Shown piece after piece: positions 1 through 8,098 of a stretch of DNA of 19,156 nt. Each line of letters starts with the position of its first letter. Within the stretch, counting starts at the first letter, position 1. The DNA is from an uncultured Eubacteriales bacterium (GTDB lineage: Bacteria > Bacillota > Clostridia > Oscillospirales > Acutalibacteraceae). The stretch spans positions 1 through 19,156 of the forward strand of contig ONSE01000086.1 in assembly GCA_900320415.1 (NCBI GenBank). Direction: 5' to 3'. The notes under the pieces were generated by a model. It made no database searches. It was not told where the DNA came from and was given only the letters and a program-made list of their open reading frames with translations. The position numbers and the translations under genes were made by a program.

Positions 1-155
1 CTGCACGTTAACGCGAAAAGGGTTCATCAGACTCTTGCCAATCCCATTTTTCTATGAAACCTTACTGCAAAGCTGATTTTCGGTTGCTGCACGTTTGTGT
101 GCGGTGTCATTCTATGCCGCTGCTCACTGATCATTACAAAAGGGTTACAAAGCTA
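1..155. other. Upstream non-coding stretch
   Basis: I see no supportable gene before the promoter of the first operon. The stretch is less GC-rich than the coding regions that follow. It contains a short direct repeat (TTACAAA twice, around 134-151) and two copies of TGCACGTT near its left and middle parts. No terminator hairpin with a U tract is evident. It is probably the intergenic region after a gene lying left of the window. Confidence 0.4.
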
Positions 156-184
156 TTGCCAAAGACGGAACACGGTGGTATAAT
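156..184 (+). promoter_or_regulatory. Sigma-A promoter of the yicC-thiN operon
   Basis: TTGCCA at 156-161 is followed by a 17-base spacer and a perfect TATAAT at 179-184. This lies 37 bases before the yicC start. Spacing and both hexamers fit a housekeeping promoter. No comparably good promoter was seen between here and rlmN in the gene junctions I examined, so it probably drives much of the 13-kb gene run. Confidence 0.75.
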
Positions 185-221
185 AAAAAGATAAAAAAGC
201 AAGTGAAAGGAAGTCTTATAT

Positions 222-1106
222 ATGGTCAAATCAATGACGGGCTTCGGTCGCTGCGAGGAGATTGTCAACGGACGTGAAATCACCGTAGAGCTCAAGAGCG
301 TGAACCACCGCTACTTTGAGTTTAACTGCCGCACGCCGAGGGGGTTCAGCTTCCTCGATGACAAGCTAAAGAGCTTTGTCAACGCGCGTGTGGCACGCGG
401 AAAGATCGATATGTATGTGACAGTCGGCGCGGCGGAGGATACTGCCACCGAGGTCGAGATCAATCACCAGCTGGTTTCCGGCTATCTGAACGCGATGAAG
501 GAAATCAGCGAAAAATACGGCATACCCAACGACGTCAGCGTTGTATCGCTCTCGCGGTTCCCCGATGTATTCACCGTGCGCAAGGCGGCGGAGGACGAGG
601 AGCAGCTCACGGCGGACGTGCTGAGCGTAGCGGACAAGGCGCTTGCCTCCTTCCTCGCCATGCGCGGACAGGAGGGCGAGAAGCTGCGCGCGGACATACT
701 GAGCAGAGCGGAAACCATTCTTTCCATTGTGGAGGAGATCGAGGAGCGCTCGCCGCAGACGGTCAGGGAATACGAGGAGCGGCTGCTGGAGCGCATCCGC
801 CTGACGCTCGACAGCTTCAGTGTCGAGATCGACGAGCAGAGGGTTCTCACCGAGGTGGCGGTTTTTGCCGACAAGGTAGCCGTCGCGGAGGAAACGGTGC
901 GTCTGCGCAGTCACTTTGAGCAGCTGCAGAGCTTTTTGCGGCTCGAGGAGCCTGTCGGCAGAAAGATCGATTTCATCATCCAGGAGATGAACCGCGAGGC
1001 GAACACCATCGGCTCCAAGGTACAGGACGCCGTTCTCGCGCACAAGGTTGTCGCCATCAAGGGTGAGATCGAGAAGATACGCGAGCAGGTGCAGAATCTC
1101 GAATAA
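222..1106 (+). CDS. yicC: YicC/YloC family endoribonuclease
   Basis: Full-length 294-residue member of the YicC/YloC family. The N-terminus carries the family signature SMTGFGR (residues 4-10). The C-terminal DUF1732 part contains GRKIDFIIQEMNREANT at roughly residues 246-262, followed by a helical end. In E. coli YicC acts as an endoribonuclease that helps degrade small RNAs; the same role here is by homology. The ATG at 222 has an AAAGGAAG ribosome binding site eight bases upstream and sits just behind a consensus promoter. It is first in the operon, 20 bp before remA, as in B. subtilis (yloC-ylzA). Confidence 0.93.
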   Translation: MVKSMTGFGRCEEIVNGREITVELKSVNHRYFEFNCRTPRGFSFLDDKLKSFVNARVARGKIDMYVTVGAAEDTATEVEINHQLVSGYLNAMKEISEKYGIPNDVSVVSLSRFPDVFTVRKAAEDEEQLTADVLSVADKALASFLAMRGQEGEKLRADILSRAETILSIVEEIEERSPQTVREYEERLLERIRLTLDSFSVEIDEQRVLTEVAVFADKVAVAEETVRLRSHFEQLQSFLRLEEPVGRKIDFIIQEMNREANTIGSKVQDAVLAHKVVAIKGEIEKIREQVQNLE

Positions 1107-1126
1107 TTCGAAAAAGGAATAAAAGC

Positions 1127-1378
1127 ATGAAACTGATCAATATCGGCTTTGGCAATCTCGTCAGCTCCGACAAGCTGGTGGCGGTAGTCGCACCCGACTC
1201 CGCGCCCGTCAAGCGCATCGTGCAGGAGGCGAAGCAGAACGGAATGCTCATCGACGCCACCTGCGGACGCAAGTGCAAATCGGTGCTGATCAACGAGAGC
1301 AACCACGTAGTGCTCTCGGCGGTATCCTGTGAGGTGATACGGAACCGCGCCGAGGAAAGTGAGGAAAAAAATGATTAA
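1127..1378 (+). CDS. remA: RemA/DUF370 extracellular-matrix regulator
   Basis: This small protein of 83 residues matches the RemA (YlzA, DUF370) family along its whole length. Visible family features are the N-terminal NIGFGN, the central SAPVKRIVQEAK and the DATCGRKCKSVL segment. In B. subtilis RemA is an oligomeric DNA-binding protein that activates biofilm-matrix and osmoprotection genes. Here only the family assignment is certain, and the targets may differ because many Clostridia carry RemA without the Bacillus matrix operons. The acidic tail (EESEEKND) overlaps the start of gmk by 8 bp, implying co-translation. The ribosome binding site AAAAGGAA lies before the ATG. Confidence 0.9.
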   Translation: MKLINIGFGNLVSSDKLVAVVAPDSAPVKRIVQEAKQNGMLIDATCGRKCKSVLINESNHVVLSAVSCEVIRNRAEESEEKND

Positions 1379-1934
1379 CGGAAACGGAAAGCTGGTGCTC
1401 TACTCAGGCTCGTCGGGAGTCGGCAAGGGCACGATTCTCGAGAAGCTCAGGGAGCTTGACGGCAATGTGTGGGTGTCGGTATCCAACACCACACGGGCGC
1501 CGCGCGTGGGAGAGGTTGACGGACAGCACTATCATTTTATCAGCCGCGAGGCGTTCGAAAAACTGATCGCGGAGGACGGCTATCTGGAGTATGCGGAGTA
1601 CTGCGGCAACTACTACGGAACGCCGCTGCAGGCGCTCAACGAGAAGCTCGCCGAGGGCAGGACGGTCTTTCTTGAGATCGAGGTAGAGGGCGCTCTCCAG
1701 GTGATGAAGAAGTGCCCCGGCGTCATCAGCATTTTCATCGTGCCGCCCTCCTTTGAGGAGCTGGAGAAGCGTCTGAGGAGCCGCGGCACCGAGGACGGCG
1801 AAACCATCGAAAAGCGGCTGGAAAAGGCGAAGGAGGAGATCGGCTGCCGCGGCAGATACACCTACAACGTCATCAACGACGACCTCGACACAGCGGTGCA
1901 AGAGGTTTACGATATCATTCACGGCAACATCTGA
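1371..1934 (+). CDS. gmk: Guanylate kinase
   Basis: Guanylate kinase phosphorylates GMP to GDP with ATP and feeds GTP and (p)ppGpp pools in the cytoplasm. The P-loop GSSGVGKGT is at residues 13-21, the GMP-binding TTRAPRVGEVDGQHYHF follows, then EVEGA and the lid region with LRSRGTE. The 187-residue length fits the family. I chose ATG 1371 over the in-frame GTG at 1359 because GAGGA at 1361-1365 is well placed for 1371, and starting at MINGNGKLVLYSG aligns with the usual short leader before the P-loop. It overlaps the remA stop by 8 bp. Confidence 0.95.
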   Translation: MINGNGKLVLYSGSSGVGKGTILEKLRELDGNVWVSVSNTTRAPRVGEVDGQHYHFISREAFEKLIAEDGYLEYAEYCGNYYGTPLQALNEKLAEGRTVFLEIEVEGALQVMKKCPGVISIFIVPPSFEELEKRLRSRGTEDGETIEKRLEKAKEEIGCRGRYTYNVINDDLDTAVQEVYDIIHGNI

Positions 1935-1959
1935 GTGCCGGCAAAAAAGGAGAATCATT

Positions 1960-2166
1960 ATGCACAAGGTAAATGTAGACGAGTTATTCGAGGGCAAGCA
2001 GAGCAAATACGCGCTGGTAGTCGGCGTATCCAAGAGAGCCAGGGAGATCACCGAGAAGTTCGAGAACGAGGGGATCATCACGGAGGATAAGCCCGTGCTG
2101 CTGGCGATCGAGGAAATCAGGAACCACGAAATCAGCCTCGTTGAGCCTGACGAGGATGAACTGTAA
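1960..2166 (+). CDS. rpoZ: RNA polymerase omega subunit
   Basis: Short protein (68 residues) typical of Gram-positive omega. It promotes folding and assembly of the beta-prime subunit in RNA polymerase. The sequence contains the omega landmarks SKYALVVGVSKRAREI (residues 15-30) and KPVLLAIEEI (residues 44-53), with an acidic tail. A strong AAAAAGGAGAA ribosome binding site precedes the ATG. It lies directly after gmk, as in most Bacillota and proteobacteria. Confidence 0.92.
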   Translation: MHKVNVDELFEGKQSKYALVVGVSKRAREITEKFENEGIITEDKPVLLAIEEIRNHEISLVEPDEDEL

Positions 2167-2171
2167 GAAAA

Positions 2172-4607
2172 ATGGGACTACTTGCCGCAAAGGTCGCGGT
2201 GGAGCACGCCGCCTATTCGTTCGACAGGGAATTTGACTATCTGGTACCCGACCGCCTGCGGACGGAGATCGCCGCTGGCAAGCGCGTGTTTGTCCCCTTC
2301 GGAAGGGGCGACCGCAGAAGGATGGGCATTGTCACACAGCTGTGCGAAACAGAAACGGGCGAAAAGCTGAAGGCTGTTCTCTCGGTGCTCGACGCGGAGC
2401 CTGTTCTCTCGGAGGAGCTGATAGAAACCGCGCGGTTCATGAAGGAGCGGTATTTCTGCGCGCTCTACGACGCGGTCAAGACCATGCTGCCCGCCGGCAT
2501 CAACTACAAGGTGGCAACGCTGTACGGCGTGAGGGCGGAGGACGGCGCCATGCTTCTCGACGAGGAAAAGCAGCGGCTCTACAACTATCTCTACACCAAG
2601 CGCAGGCCCGTGCGTCTGGAAAAGCTCATGGACGACTTCGGGCTGACCGACAGCGCGCTGCTCGACGAGATGACGCGCGACGGCTTTCTCTACAAATCGG
2701 AGGAGGCGTTCCGCAGGGTCAACGACGCGGTGATGAAGATGACAGCCATCGCTCCGAACGCGGACATTACCGCGATGAAGCTCACGCCCAAGCAGAAAAG
2801 CGTGACAGAGCTTCTGGAGGCGGCGGGGGCGGTTTCGGTCAAGGAGATCCGCTACTTCACGGGCGTCAGCTCCGCGGTGCTGGACGCGCTGGTCAAAAAG
2901 GGCGCGATCTACTTTTTTGACGAAGAGGTGTTCCGCATCGAGGGGCGCGCCGCGGACGAAACGGCGGGCGAACTGGTGCTCTCGGAGGAGCAGCAGCGGG
3001 CGTGCGACAACCTCTACGCCGACTACACCGACGAAAAGCCGCGCGTCAGTCTGCTGTACGGCGTGACAGGCTCGGGCAAGACGAGCGTGTTTATGAAGCT
3101 GATCGAGCGCGTGATGAGCGACGGCAGGGGCGTCATCGTGATGGTGCCCGAGATCTCTCTCACGCCGCAGTTTGTCGGCCTGTTCACGAAGCGGTTCGGG
3201 GACAGGATCGCGGTTTTCCACAGCGCGCTCTCCCCGGGCGAGAGGCTCGACGAATACAAGCGCGTCAAAAAGGGCATGGCGCAGATCGCTATCGGTACGC
3301 GCAGCGCGGTTTTCGCGCCGTTTGAGCGGCTCGGTCTGGTGATCATGGACGAGGAGCAGGAGTACAGCTACAAGTCCGAGAGCTCGCCGCGCTATCACGC
3401 GCGGGAGGTCGCTATGTTCCGCGTGGCGCGGAACAACTCGCTTTTGGTGCTCAGCTCCGCCACCCCGAGCGTGGAGAGCTTTTACTATGCAAAAACGGGA
3501 CGCTATTCCCTGAACGTACTCAAAAACCGCTACGGCACGGCAGTTTTGCCCGAGGTCGTCACGGCGGACATGAATCTTGAAATACAGAACGGCAACGCCA
3601 CGGGCTTCTCGTCGGTGCTGCTGGAGCATATAGAACAAAATCTGGAGCGCGGGATGCAGAGCATATTGCTGCTCAACCGCAGGGGACACAATTCCTTCGT
3701 GACCTGCACCAAATGCGGAGACAGCGTCACCTGTCCCAACTGCTCCATATCGCTCACCTACCACAGCCGCAACAACCGCCTGATGTGCCACTATTGCGGC
3801 TATTCCGTTCCCTTCACGGGCGAGTGTCCCTCCTGTCACGGCGTCAGTCTGCGCCTCGGCGGCACGGGCACCCAGAAGGCGGAGCAGGATATCTCCGAAT
3901 TGTTTCCCGAGGCGCGCGTGCTGCGCATGGACACCGACGCGGCTTCCTCGAAATCGTCCTATGAAAAGATGATCTCCGCCTTCGCACGCGGGGAGTATGA
4001 CATTCTGGTCGGCACCCAGATGGTCGCCAAGGGGCTGGACTTTCCCAACGTCACCCTCGTCGGCGTTCTCAACACCGACCACGCCCTCTACGCCGACGAC
4101 TACCGCAGCTATGAGCGCGCGTTCTCGCTGCTCACGCAGGTGGTCGGCAGAAGCGGCAGGGGCAGGGAAAAGGGGATCGCGGTGATCCAGTCCTACACGC
4201 CCGACAACCTGATCATCGGCATGGCGGCGCGGCAGGACTACGACGCGTTCTACGCCACCGAGATCAGGATGCGCGAGATGATGCTCTACCCGCCCTTCGC
4301 GGACATCTGTCTGATCGGCTTTGTCGGGGAGGATCAGCCGCTCACGCTGCGGGCGGCGGGAGCGTTTCTCAGCGAGTTTTCCCGCACGGCGCGGAGGGAG
4401 TGTCCGCAGATGCCGCTGCGTGTGCTGGGACCGTCTCCCGCTCTGGTGGTGAAGGTGAGCAACAAATACCGCTACAAGCTGATCATCAAGTGCAGGAACA
4501 ACCGCGCCTTCCGTGCGCTGCTGTCCTCTGTGCTCACGCGCTTTCACGAGAACAAGGAGTTCCGCAAGGTCACCGCGACCGCGGATATGAACGCGCTGGT
4601 GTGTTAA
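2172..4607 (+). CDS. priA: Primosomal protein N' (replication restart helicase PriA)
   Basis: PriA is the 3'-5' helicase that reloads the replisome at collapsed forks. The 811-residue protein is complete. It has an N-terminal 3'BD, Walker A GVTGSGKT (297-304), MVPEISLTPQ, HSALSPGER, motif II DEEQ (393-396), SSATPS, eight zinc-binding cysteines (512, 515, 521, 524, 539, 542, 552, 555), GTQMVAKGLDFP and QVVGRSGRG. Motif II is DEEQ rather than the DEEH of E. coli and B. subtilis, which may be a lineage variant since every other motif is intact. It starts 5 bp after rpoZ with only a weak ribosome binding site, suggesting translational coupling. coaBC, usually found between rpoZ and priA, is absent. 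Confidence 0.96.
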   Translation: MGLLAAKVAVEHAAYSFDREFDYLVPDRLRTEIAAGKRVFVPFGRGDRRRMGIVTQLCETETGEKLKAVLSVLDAEPVLSEELIETARFMKERYFCALYDAVKTMLPAGINYKVATLYGVRAEDGAMLLDEEKQRLYNYLYTKRRPVRLEKLMDDFGLTDSALLDEMTRDGFLYKSEEAFRRVNDAVMKMTAIAPNADITAMKLTPKQKSVTELLEAAGAVSVKEIRYFTGVSSAVLDALVKKGAIYFFDEEVFRIEGRAADETAGELVLSEEQQRACDNLYADYTDEKPRVSLLYGVTGSGKTSVFMKLIERVMSDGRGVIVMVPEISLTPQFVGLFTKRFGDRIAVFHSALSPGERLDEYKRVKKGMAQIAIGTRSAVFAPFERLGLVIMDEEQEYSYKSESSPRYHAREVAMFRVARNNSLLVLSSATPSVESFYYAKTGRYSLNVLKNRYGTAVLPEVVTADMNLEIQNGNATGFSSVLLEHIEQNLERGMQSILLLNRRGHNSFVTCTKCGDSVTCPNCSISLTYHSRNNRLMCHYCGYSVPFTGECPSCHGVSLRLGGTGTQKAEQDISELFPEARVLRMDTDAASSKSSYEKMISAFARGEYDILVGTQMVAKGLDFPNVTLVGVLNTDHALYADDYRSYERAFSLLTQVVGRSGRGREKGIAVIQSYTPDNLIIGMAARQDYDAFYATEIRMREMMLYPPFADICLIGFVGEDQPLTLRAAGAFLSEFSRTARRECPQMPLRVLGPSPALVVKVSNKYRYKLIIKCRNNRAFRALLSSVLTRFHENKEFRKVTATADMNALVC

Positions 4608-4632
4608 AACTAAATGAAACAAGGGTGATACA

Positions 4633-5112
4633 ATGGCTATCAGAAATATTGTCAAGGACGGCGACCCGATATTGAAGAAGAAGTGCCGTCCCGTTGAAAA
4701 ATTTGACGCGAAGCTCGCGACGCTGCTTGACGACATGGCGGAGACCATGCACAAGGCGAACGGCGTCGGACTTGCCGCGCCGCAGGTCGGAATGCTGCGC
4801 CGCGTGGTCGTCGTGGACGTAGGCGAGGGCGTCATTGAGCTGGTCAATCCGCAGATCGTCGCCTACAGCGGCGAGCAGGAGGGACTGGAGGGCTGCCTTT
4901 CCTTCCCCGGGGAGTGGGGAATCACCAGGCGTCCCGAGTACGTCAAGGTAAAGGCGCAGGACAGAAACGGAAACGAGTTCACCGTTGACGGCAGAGAGCT
5001 GCTCGCCAAGGCGTTCTGTCACGAGCTCGACCACCTCAACGGCGTGGTGTTCAAGGATGTCGCCAAGCGCATCCTGACCCCTGCCGAGGTCGAGGCGATG
5101 GACAAAGAATAA
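4633..5112 (+). CDS. def: Peptide deformylase
   Basis: This enzyme removes the formyl group from the N-terminal methionine of nascent proteins and is metal-dependent. All three catalytic motifs are present: GVGLAAPQVG (residues 44-53), EGCLS (86-90, metal ligand Cys88) and HELDH (130-134, two His ligands and catalytic Glu131). The 159-residue length and the short C-terminus resemble the small type I bacterial enzymes rather than the longer type II forms with insertions. AAGGGTGA precedes the ATG. It sits 12 bp before fmt, the enzyme that adds the formyl group, giving the usual def-fmt pair. Confidence 0.96.
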   Translation: MAIRNIVKDGDPILKKKCRPVEKFDAKLATLLDDMAETMHKANGVGLAAPQVGMLRRVVVVDVGEGVIELVNPQIVAYSGEQEGLEGCLSFPGEWGITRRPEYVKVKAQDRNGNEFTVDGRELLAKAFCHELDHLNGVVFKDVAKRILTPAEVEAMDKE

Positions 5113-5124
5113 AGGACGGTTCCG

Positions 5125-6045
5125 ATGAGAATAGTATATATGGGCACGCCCGATTTTGCCGTGCCCGCGTTGGAGAAGCTCGCGGCGAGCGAAGCTCACG
5201 AGGTCATAGCCGTGTTCACGCAGCCCGACAAGCCGCGGGGCAGGAAAATGGTTCTCACGCCGCCCGACGTCAAGGTCTGCGCCGAGGCGCTGGGGATCCC
5301 TGTTTTTCAGCCGGGATCCATGAAAGGTGAGGAAGCCTATACTTCCTTAAAGGAATTAAATCCCGATGTGATCGTGGTCGCCGCCTACGGGCAGATTCTG
5401 CCGAAGTCGGTGCTGGAGCTGCCGCAGTACGGCTGCGTCAACATCCACGGCTCGCTGCTGCCGAAGTACCGCGGCGCCGCCCCGATTCAGCAGGCGGTGC
5501 TCGACGGCGAGGCGGTGACGGGCGTCACCGCCATGCAGATGGACGTAGGACTGGACACGGGCGACATCCTTCTCACGGCGGAAACGCCGATAGGGGAGAA
5601 CGAGACAGCGGGAGAGCTGTTTGACAGGCTCGCGCAGCTGGGCGGCGATCTGATCCTCGAGACGCTCGAGAAGCTCGGAAGGGGAGAGATCACGCCGCAC
5701 AAGCAGGACGAAGCCCTCGCGACCCATACCGCGAAGATAGACAAGAGCCTCTGCCCGATCGATTTTACAAAGACCGCGCGCGAGGTACACAACAAGGTCA
5801 GGGGACTCAGCCCGTGGCCTGTCGCCACCGCGGACATCGGCGGCAAGAGATGCAAGATCCACGCCACGCGCCTGTCGGAAAAGAGCGGCGCGGCAGGAAC
5901 TGTCCTCAGCGTCAGACCGCTGATCGTGGCGTGCGGCGAAGGCTCCGTCGAGATTCTGGAGCTGCAGCAGGAGGGCAGGAAACGGATGACCGCCGAGGCA
6001 TTCCTCGCGGGTCACCGGCTCAGCGTCGGGGACACCCTCGACTGA
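5125..6045 (+). CDS. fmt: Methionyl-tRNA formyltransferase
   Basis: Transfers a formyl group from 10-formyltetrahydrofolate to initiator Met-tRNA. The N-terminal formyltransferase domain starts MRIVYMGTPDFAVPALEKL and contains HGSLLPKYRGAAPI (from residue 108) and VGLDTGDIL. Catalytic residues Asn106, His108 and Asp144 fall at the same positions as in the E. coli enzyme. The C-terminal OB-like tRNA-binding domain contains GLSPWPVA. Length 306 is normal. AAAGGA precedes the ATG, and the gene is directly behind def in the operon. Confidence 0.96.
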   Translation: MRIVYMGTPDFAVPALEKLAASEAHEVIAVFTQPDKPRGRKMVLTPPDVKVCAEALGIPVFQPGSMKGEEAYTSLKELNPDVIVVAAYGQILPKSVLELPQYGCVNIHGSLLPKYRGAAPIQQAVLDGEAVTGVTAMQMDVGLDTGDILLTAETPIGENETAGELFDRLAQLGGDLILETLEKLGRGEITPHKQDEALATHTAKIDKSLCPIDFTKTAREVHNKVRGLSPWPVATADIGGKRCKIHATRLSEKSGAAGTVLSVRPLIVACGEGSVEILELQQEGRKRMTAEAFLAGHRLSVGDTLD

Positions 6046-6063
6046 TTTCACAAAGGAGATATC

Positions 6064-6762
6064 ATGCATTACTACGGCTTTGACTGGACGTATCTGGTGT
6101 TTATTCTGCCCTGCGTCCTGCTGTCCCTGTTCTGTCAGATCAAGGTCAGCTCCGCTTTCTCAAAGTACTCGCAGATCCCCAACTCGCGCCGCATGACGGG
6201 CGCGCAGGCTGCGGAGTATGTGCTCCGTCAGAACGGCGTCAGCGGTGTGCGCATCGAGCACGTAGCGGGCAAGCTGACCGATCATTTTGACCCGAGAACC
6301 AATGTCATCCGCCTGTCCGACGCGGTCTATGCGCAGACCTCCGTCGCGGCGGTGGGCGTCGCCGCCCACGAGGCAGGCCACGCGGTGCAGCACGCGCAGA
6401 ACTACGTGCCCAACAAGATCCGCGGATTTCTGGTGCCTGCCGCCAACATCGGTTCCAAGCTGAGCTGGATCCTGATCATGCTCGGTCTGATATTCTACGC
6501 GAGGATCGGTACCGTTTTGCTCTATATCGGCATCATCCTCTTTTCGCTGTCCGTGCTGTTCACGCTCGTCACCCTTCCCGTGGAGTTCGACGCGTCGCGC
6601 CGTGCCCTCAGTTGCTTCCGCGACACCAGCCTCCTCGCGGGAGAGGAATACAAGGGCGCCAAGAGCGTACTGCAGGCGGCGGCAATGACCTACGTCGCGT
6701 CCGCGGTGACCGCCATCATGCAGCTGCTGCGGCTGATTCTGATTGCAAGGAGAAGAAACTGA
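6064..6762 (+). CDS. YugP-type membrane zinc metallopeptidase
   Basis: Membrane-anchored neutral zinc metallopeptidase of the YugP family (Pfam Zn_peptidase_2). The zincin motif HEAGH is at residues 102-106. The downstream LPVEFDASRRA (about 171-181), with a conserved Glu, is characteristic of the family. Hydrophobic segments are visible near residues 9-24, 135-168 and 205-228, with the active site between the first and second. The substrate is unknown. AAAGGAGA precedes the ATG. B. subtilis does not place yugP in this operon, whereas here it lies between fmt and rsmB, so it is probably co-transcribed with translation genes. I am confident of the family, not of its role. Confidence 0.88.
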   Translation: MHYYGFDWTYLVFILPCVLLSLFCQIKVSSAFSKYSQIPNSRRMTGAQAAEYVLRQNGVSGVRIEHVAGKLTDHFDPRTNVIRLSDAVYAQTSVAAVGVAAHEAGHAVQHAQNYVPNKIRGFLVPAANIGSKLSWILIMLGLIFYARIGTVLLYIGIILFSLSVLFTLVTLPVEFDASRRALSCFRDTSLLAGEEYKGAKSVLQAAAMTYVASAVTAIMQLLRLILIARRRN

Positions 6763-6763
6763 T

Positions 6764-8098
6764 ATGCCAAATCCGAGGGGCGTCGCGCTCCAAGTTCTGC
6801 TGAAAATCGAAGAGGACAAGGCGTATTCCAACCTCGCGCTGGCAAACGCCATCCGGGGGAACCGTCTCAGCGGCGTGGACAGCGCCTTTGTGTCCGCGCT
6901 GGTGTACGGTGTGCTCGAGCGTCAGCTCACGCTCGACTATATCATCAAGCAATACTCCAAAATTCCGTTAAGGAAAATTGAAATCAAGACAAAGCTCATC
7001 CTCCGCATGGGCGTTTTGCAGCTGCTCTTCATGGACAAGGTGCCTGAGAGCGCGGCGGTCAACGAGAGTGTGAACCTCGCGAAGAAGCACCGCCTGCAAA
7101 AGTCGGCGGGCTTCATCAACGGACTCCTCCGCAGCATCACGCGCGCGGAGGTGAAGTACCGTCTGCCCGACGAAAAGGACAGGGAGTACTATCTCAGCAT
7201 CAAGTACTCCGCGCCCCGGGAGCTTGTCGGACTTTGGACGGAGGCATACGGGGAGGAGAACGCCGAGGCGCTGCTTTCGCATCTCAGCGGCAGGCCGCGC
7301 ATCTGCGCGCGCGTCAACACGCTGAAAACCGACGCGGATTCACTGATCGGGATACTCGAAGCCGAGGGCGTGAAGGCGGAGAGGATTCCTTTTCTGCCCG
7401 ACGCGCTGTCATTGAGCGGCACGGGCGCGGTGGAGCGGCTGAACGCCTACCGTGACGGGCTGTTCCATATCCAGGACGCGTCCTCGCAGCTCTGCGTGCA
7501 GGCGCTCGACCCGCAGCCGGGGGAGAGGATGCTCGACATCTGCGCCGCCCCGGGCGGCAAGAGCTTCACGGCGGCGCAGCGCATGGGGGACAGCGGCAGG
7601 ATCCTTGCCTGCGACCTCCACGACCATAAATTAAAGCTGATCGCGCAGGGCGCGAAGCGTCTGGGGATTACGTCCGTCGTGACCGAAAAGCGCGACGGCG
7701 CGGCGGGAGAGCCGCTGCCCGACGCCGACAGGATCCTCTGCGACGTCCCGTGCTCGGGACTGGGGATCCTCTCGCGCAAGCCCGAGATCCGCTACAAGGA
7801 GAACCTCACCGAAACCGACCTGCCCGCGCTGCAGTACCGGATCCTCTGCCGCAGCGCGCGGTATCTCGCGGAAGGGGGCAGGCTGATCTATTCCACCTGC
7901 ACGCTCAATCCCGCCGAGAACAATGAGACCGCGGCGAGATTTTTGAAGGAGCACCCCGAATTTGAGGGAGTGCCGCTCGCGCTGCCTGATGAAATCGGGC
8001 GCGCCTTTGCCGAGCAGCCCTATGAGATCACCCTCATGCCGCACACGGCGGACACCGACGGCTTCTACTTCGCCGCCTTCACAAGGAGGCGGACATGA
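6764..8098 (+). CDS. rsmB: 16S rRNA (cytosine-967-C5)-methyltransferase RsmB
   Basis: RsmB methylates C967 of 16S rRNA using S-adenosylmethionine. An N-terminal NusB-like RNA-binding domain (about residues 1-135) is followed by the methyltransferase. The SAM loop DICAAPGGKS is at 258-267. Motif DVPCSG contains Cys330, and STCTLNPAEN contains Cys379; these are the two cysteines of the RNA m5C enzymes. I chose ATG 6764 over the in-frame TTG at 6743 because AAGGAGAA lies at 6747-6754. This start is one base after the protease stop and gives a 444-residue protein. The last four bases overlap rlmN. Confidence 0.94.
   Translation: MPNPRGVALQVLLKIEEDKAYSNLALANAIRGNRLSGVDSAFVSALVYGVLERQLTLDYIIKQYSKIPLRKIEIKTKLILRMGVLQLLFMDKVPESAAVNESVNLAKKHRLQKSAGFINGLLRSITRAEVKYRLPDEKDREYYLSIKYSAPRELVGLWTEAYGEENAEALLSHLSGRPRICARVNTLKTDADSLIGILEAEGVKAERIPFLPDALSLSGTGAVERLNAYRDGLFHIQDASSQLCVQALDPQPGERMLDICAAPGGKSFTAAQRMGDSGRILACDLHDHKLKLIAQGAKRLGITSVVTEKRDGAAGEPLPDADRILCDVPCSGLGILSRKPEIRYKENLTETDLPALQYRILCRSARYLAEGGRLIYSTCTLNPAENNETAARFLKEHPEFEGVPLALPDEIGRAFAEQPYEITLMPHTADTDGFYFAAFTRRRT

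Noticed and set aside
1361..1378. A-rich run at the remA-gmk overlap as a programmed frameshift making a fusion.
   Set aside because: gmk has its own well-spaced GAGGA and ATG there, and both proteins are normal length on their own.
2178..4847. An 889-codon open frame on the minus strand opposite priA and def.
   Set aside because: It mirrors GC-rich coding sequence with strong third-position bias, has no recognisable protein features and is rich in Arg/His/Ala/Val as expected for a shadow frame. PriA on the plus strand is unmistakable.
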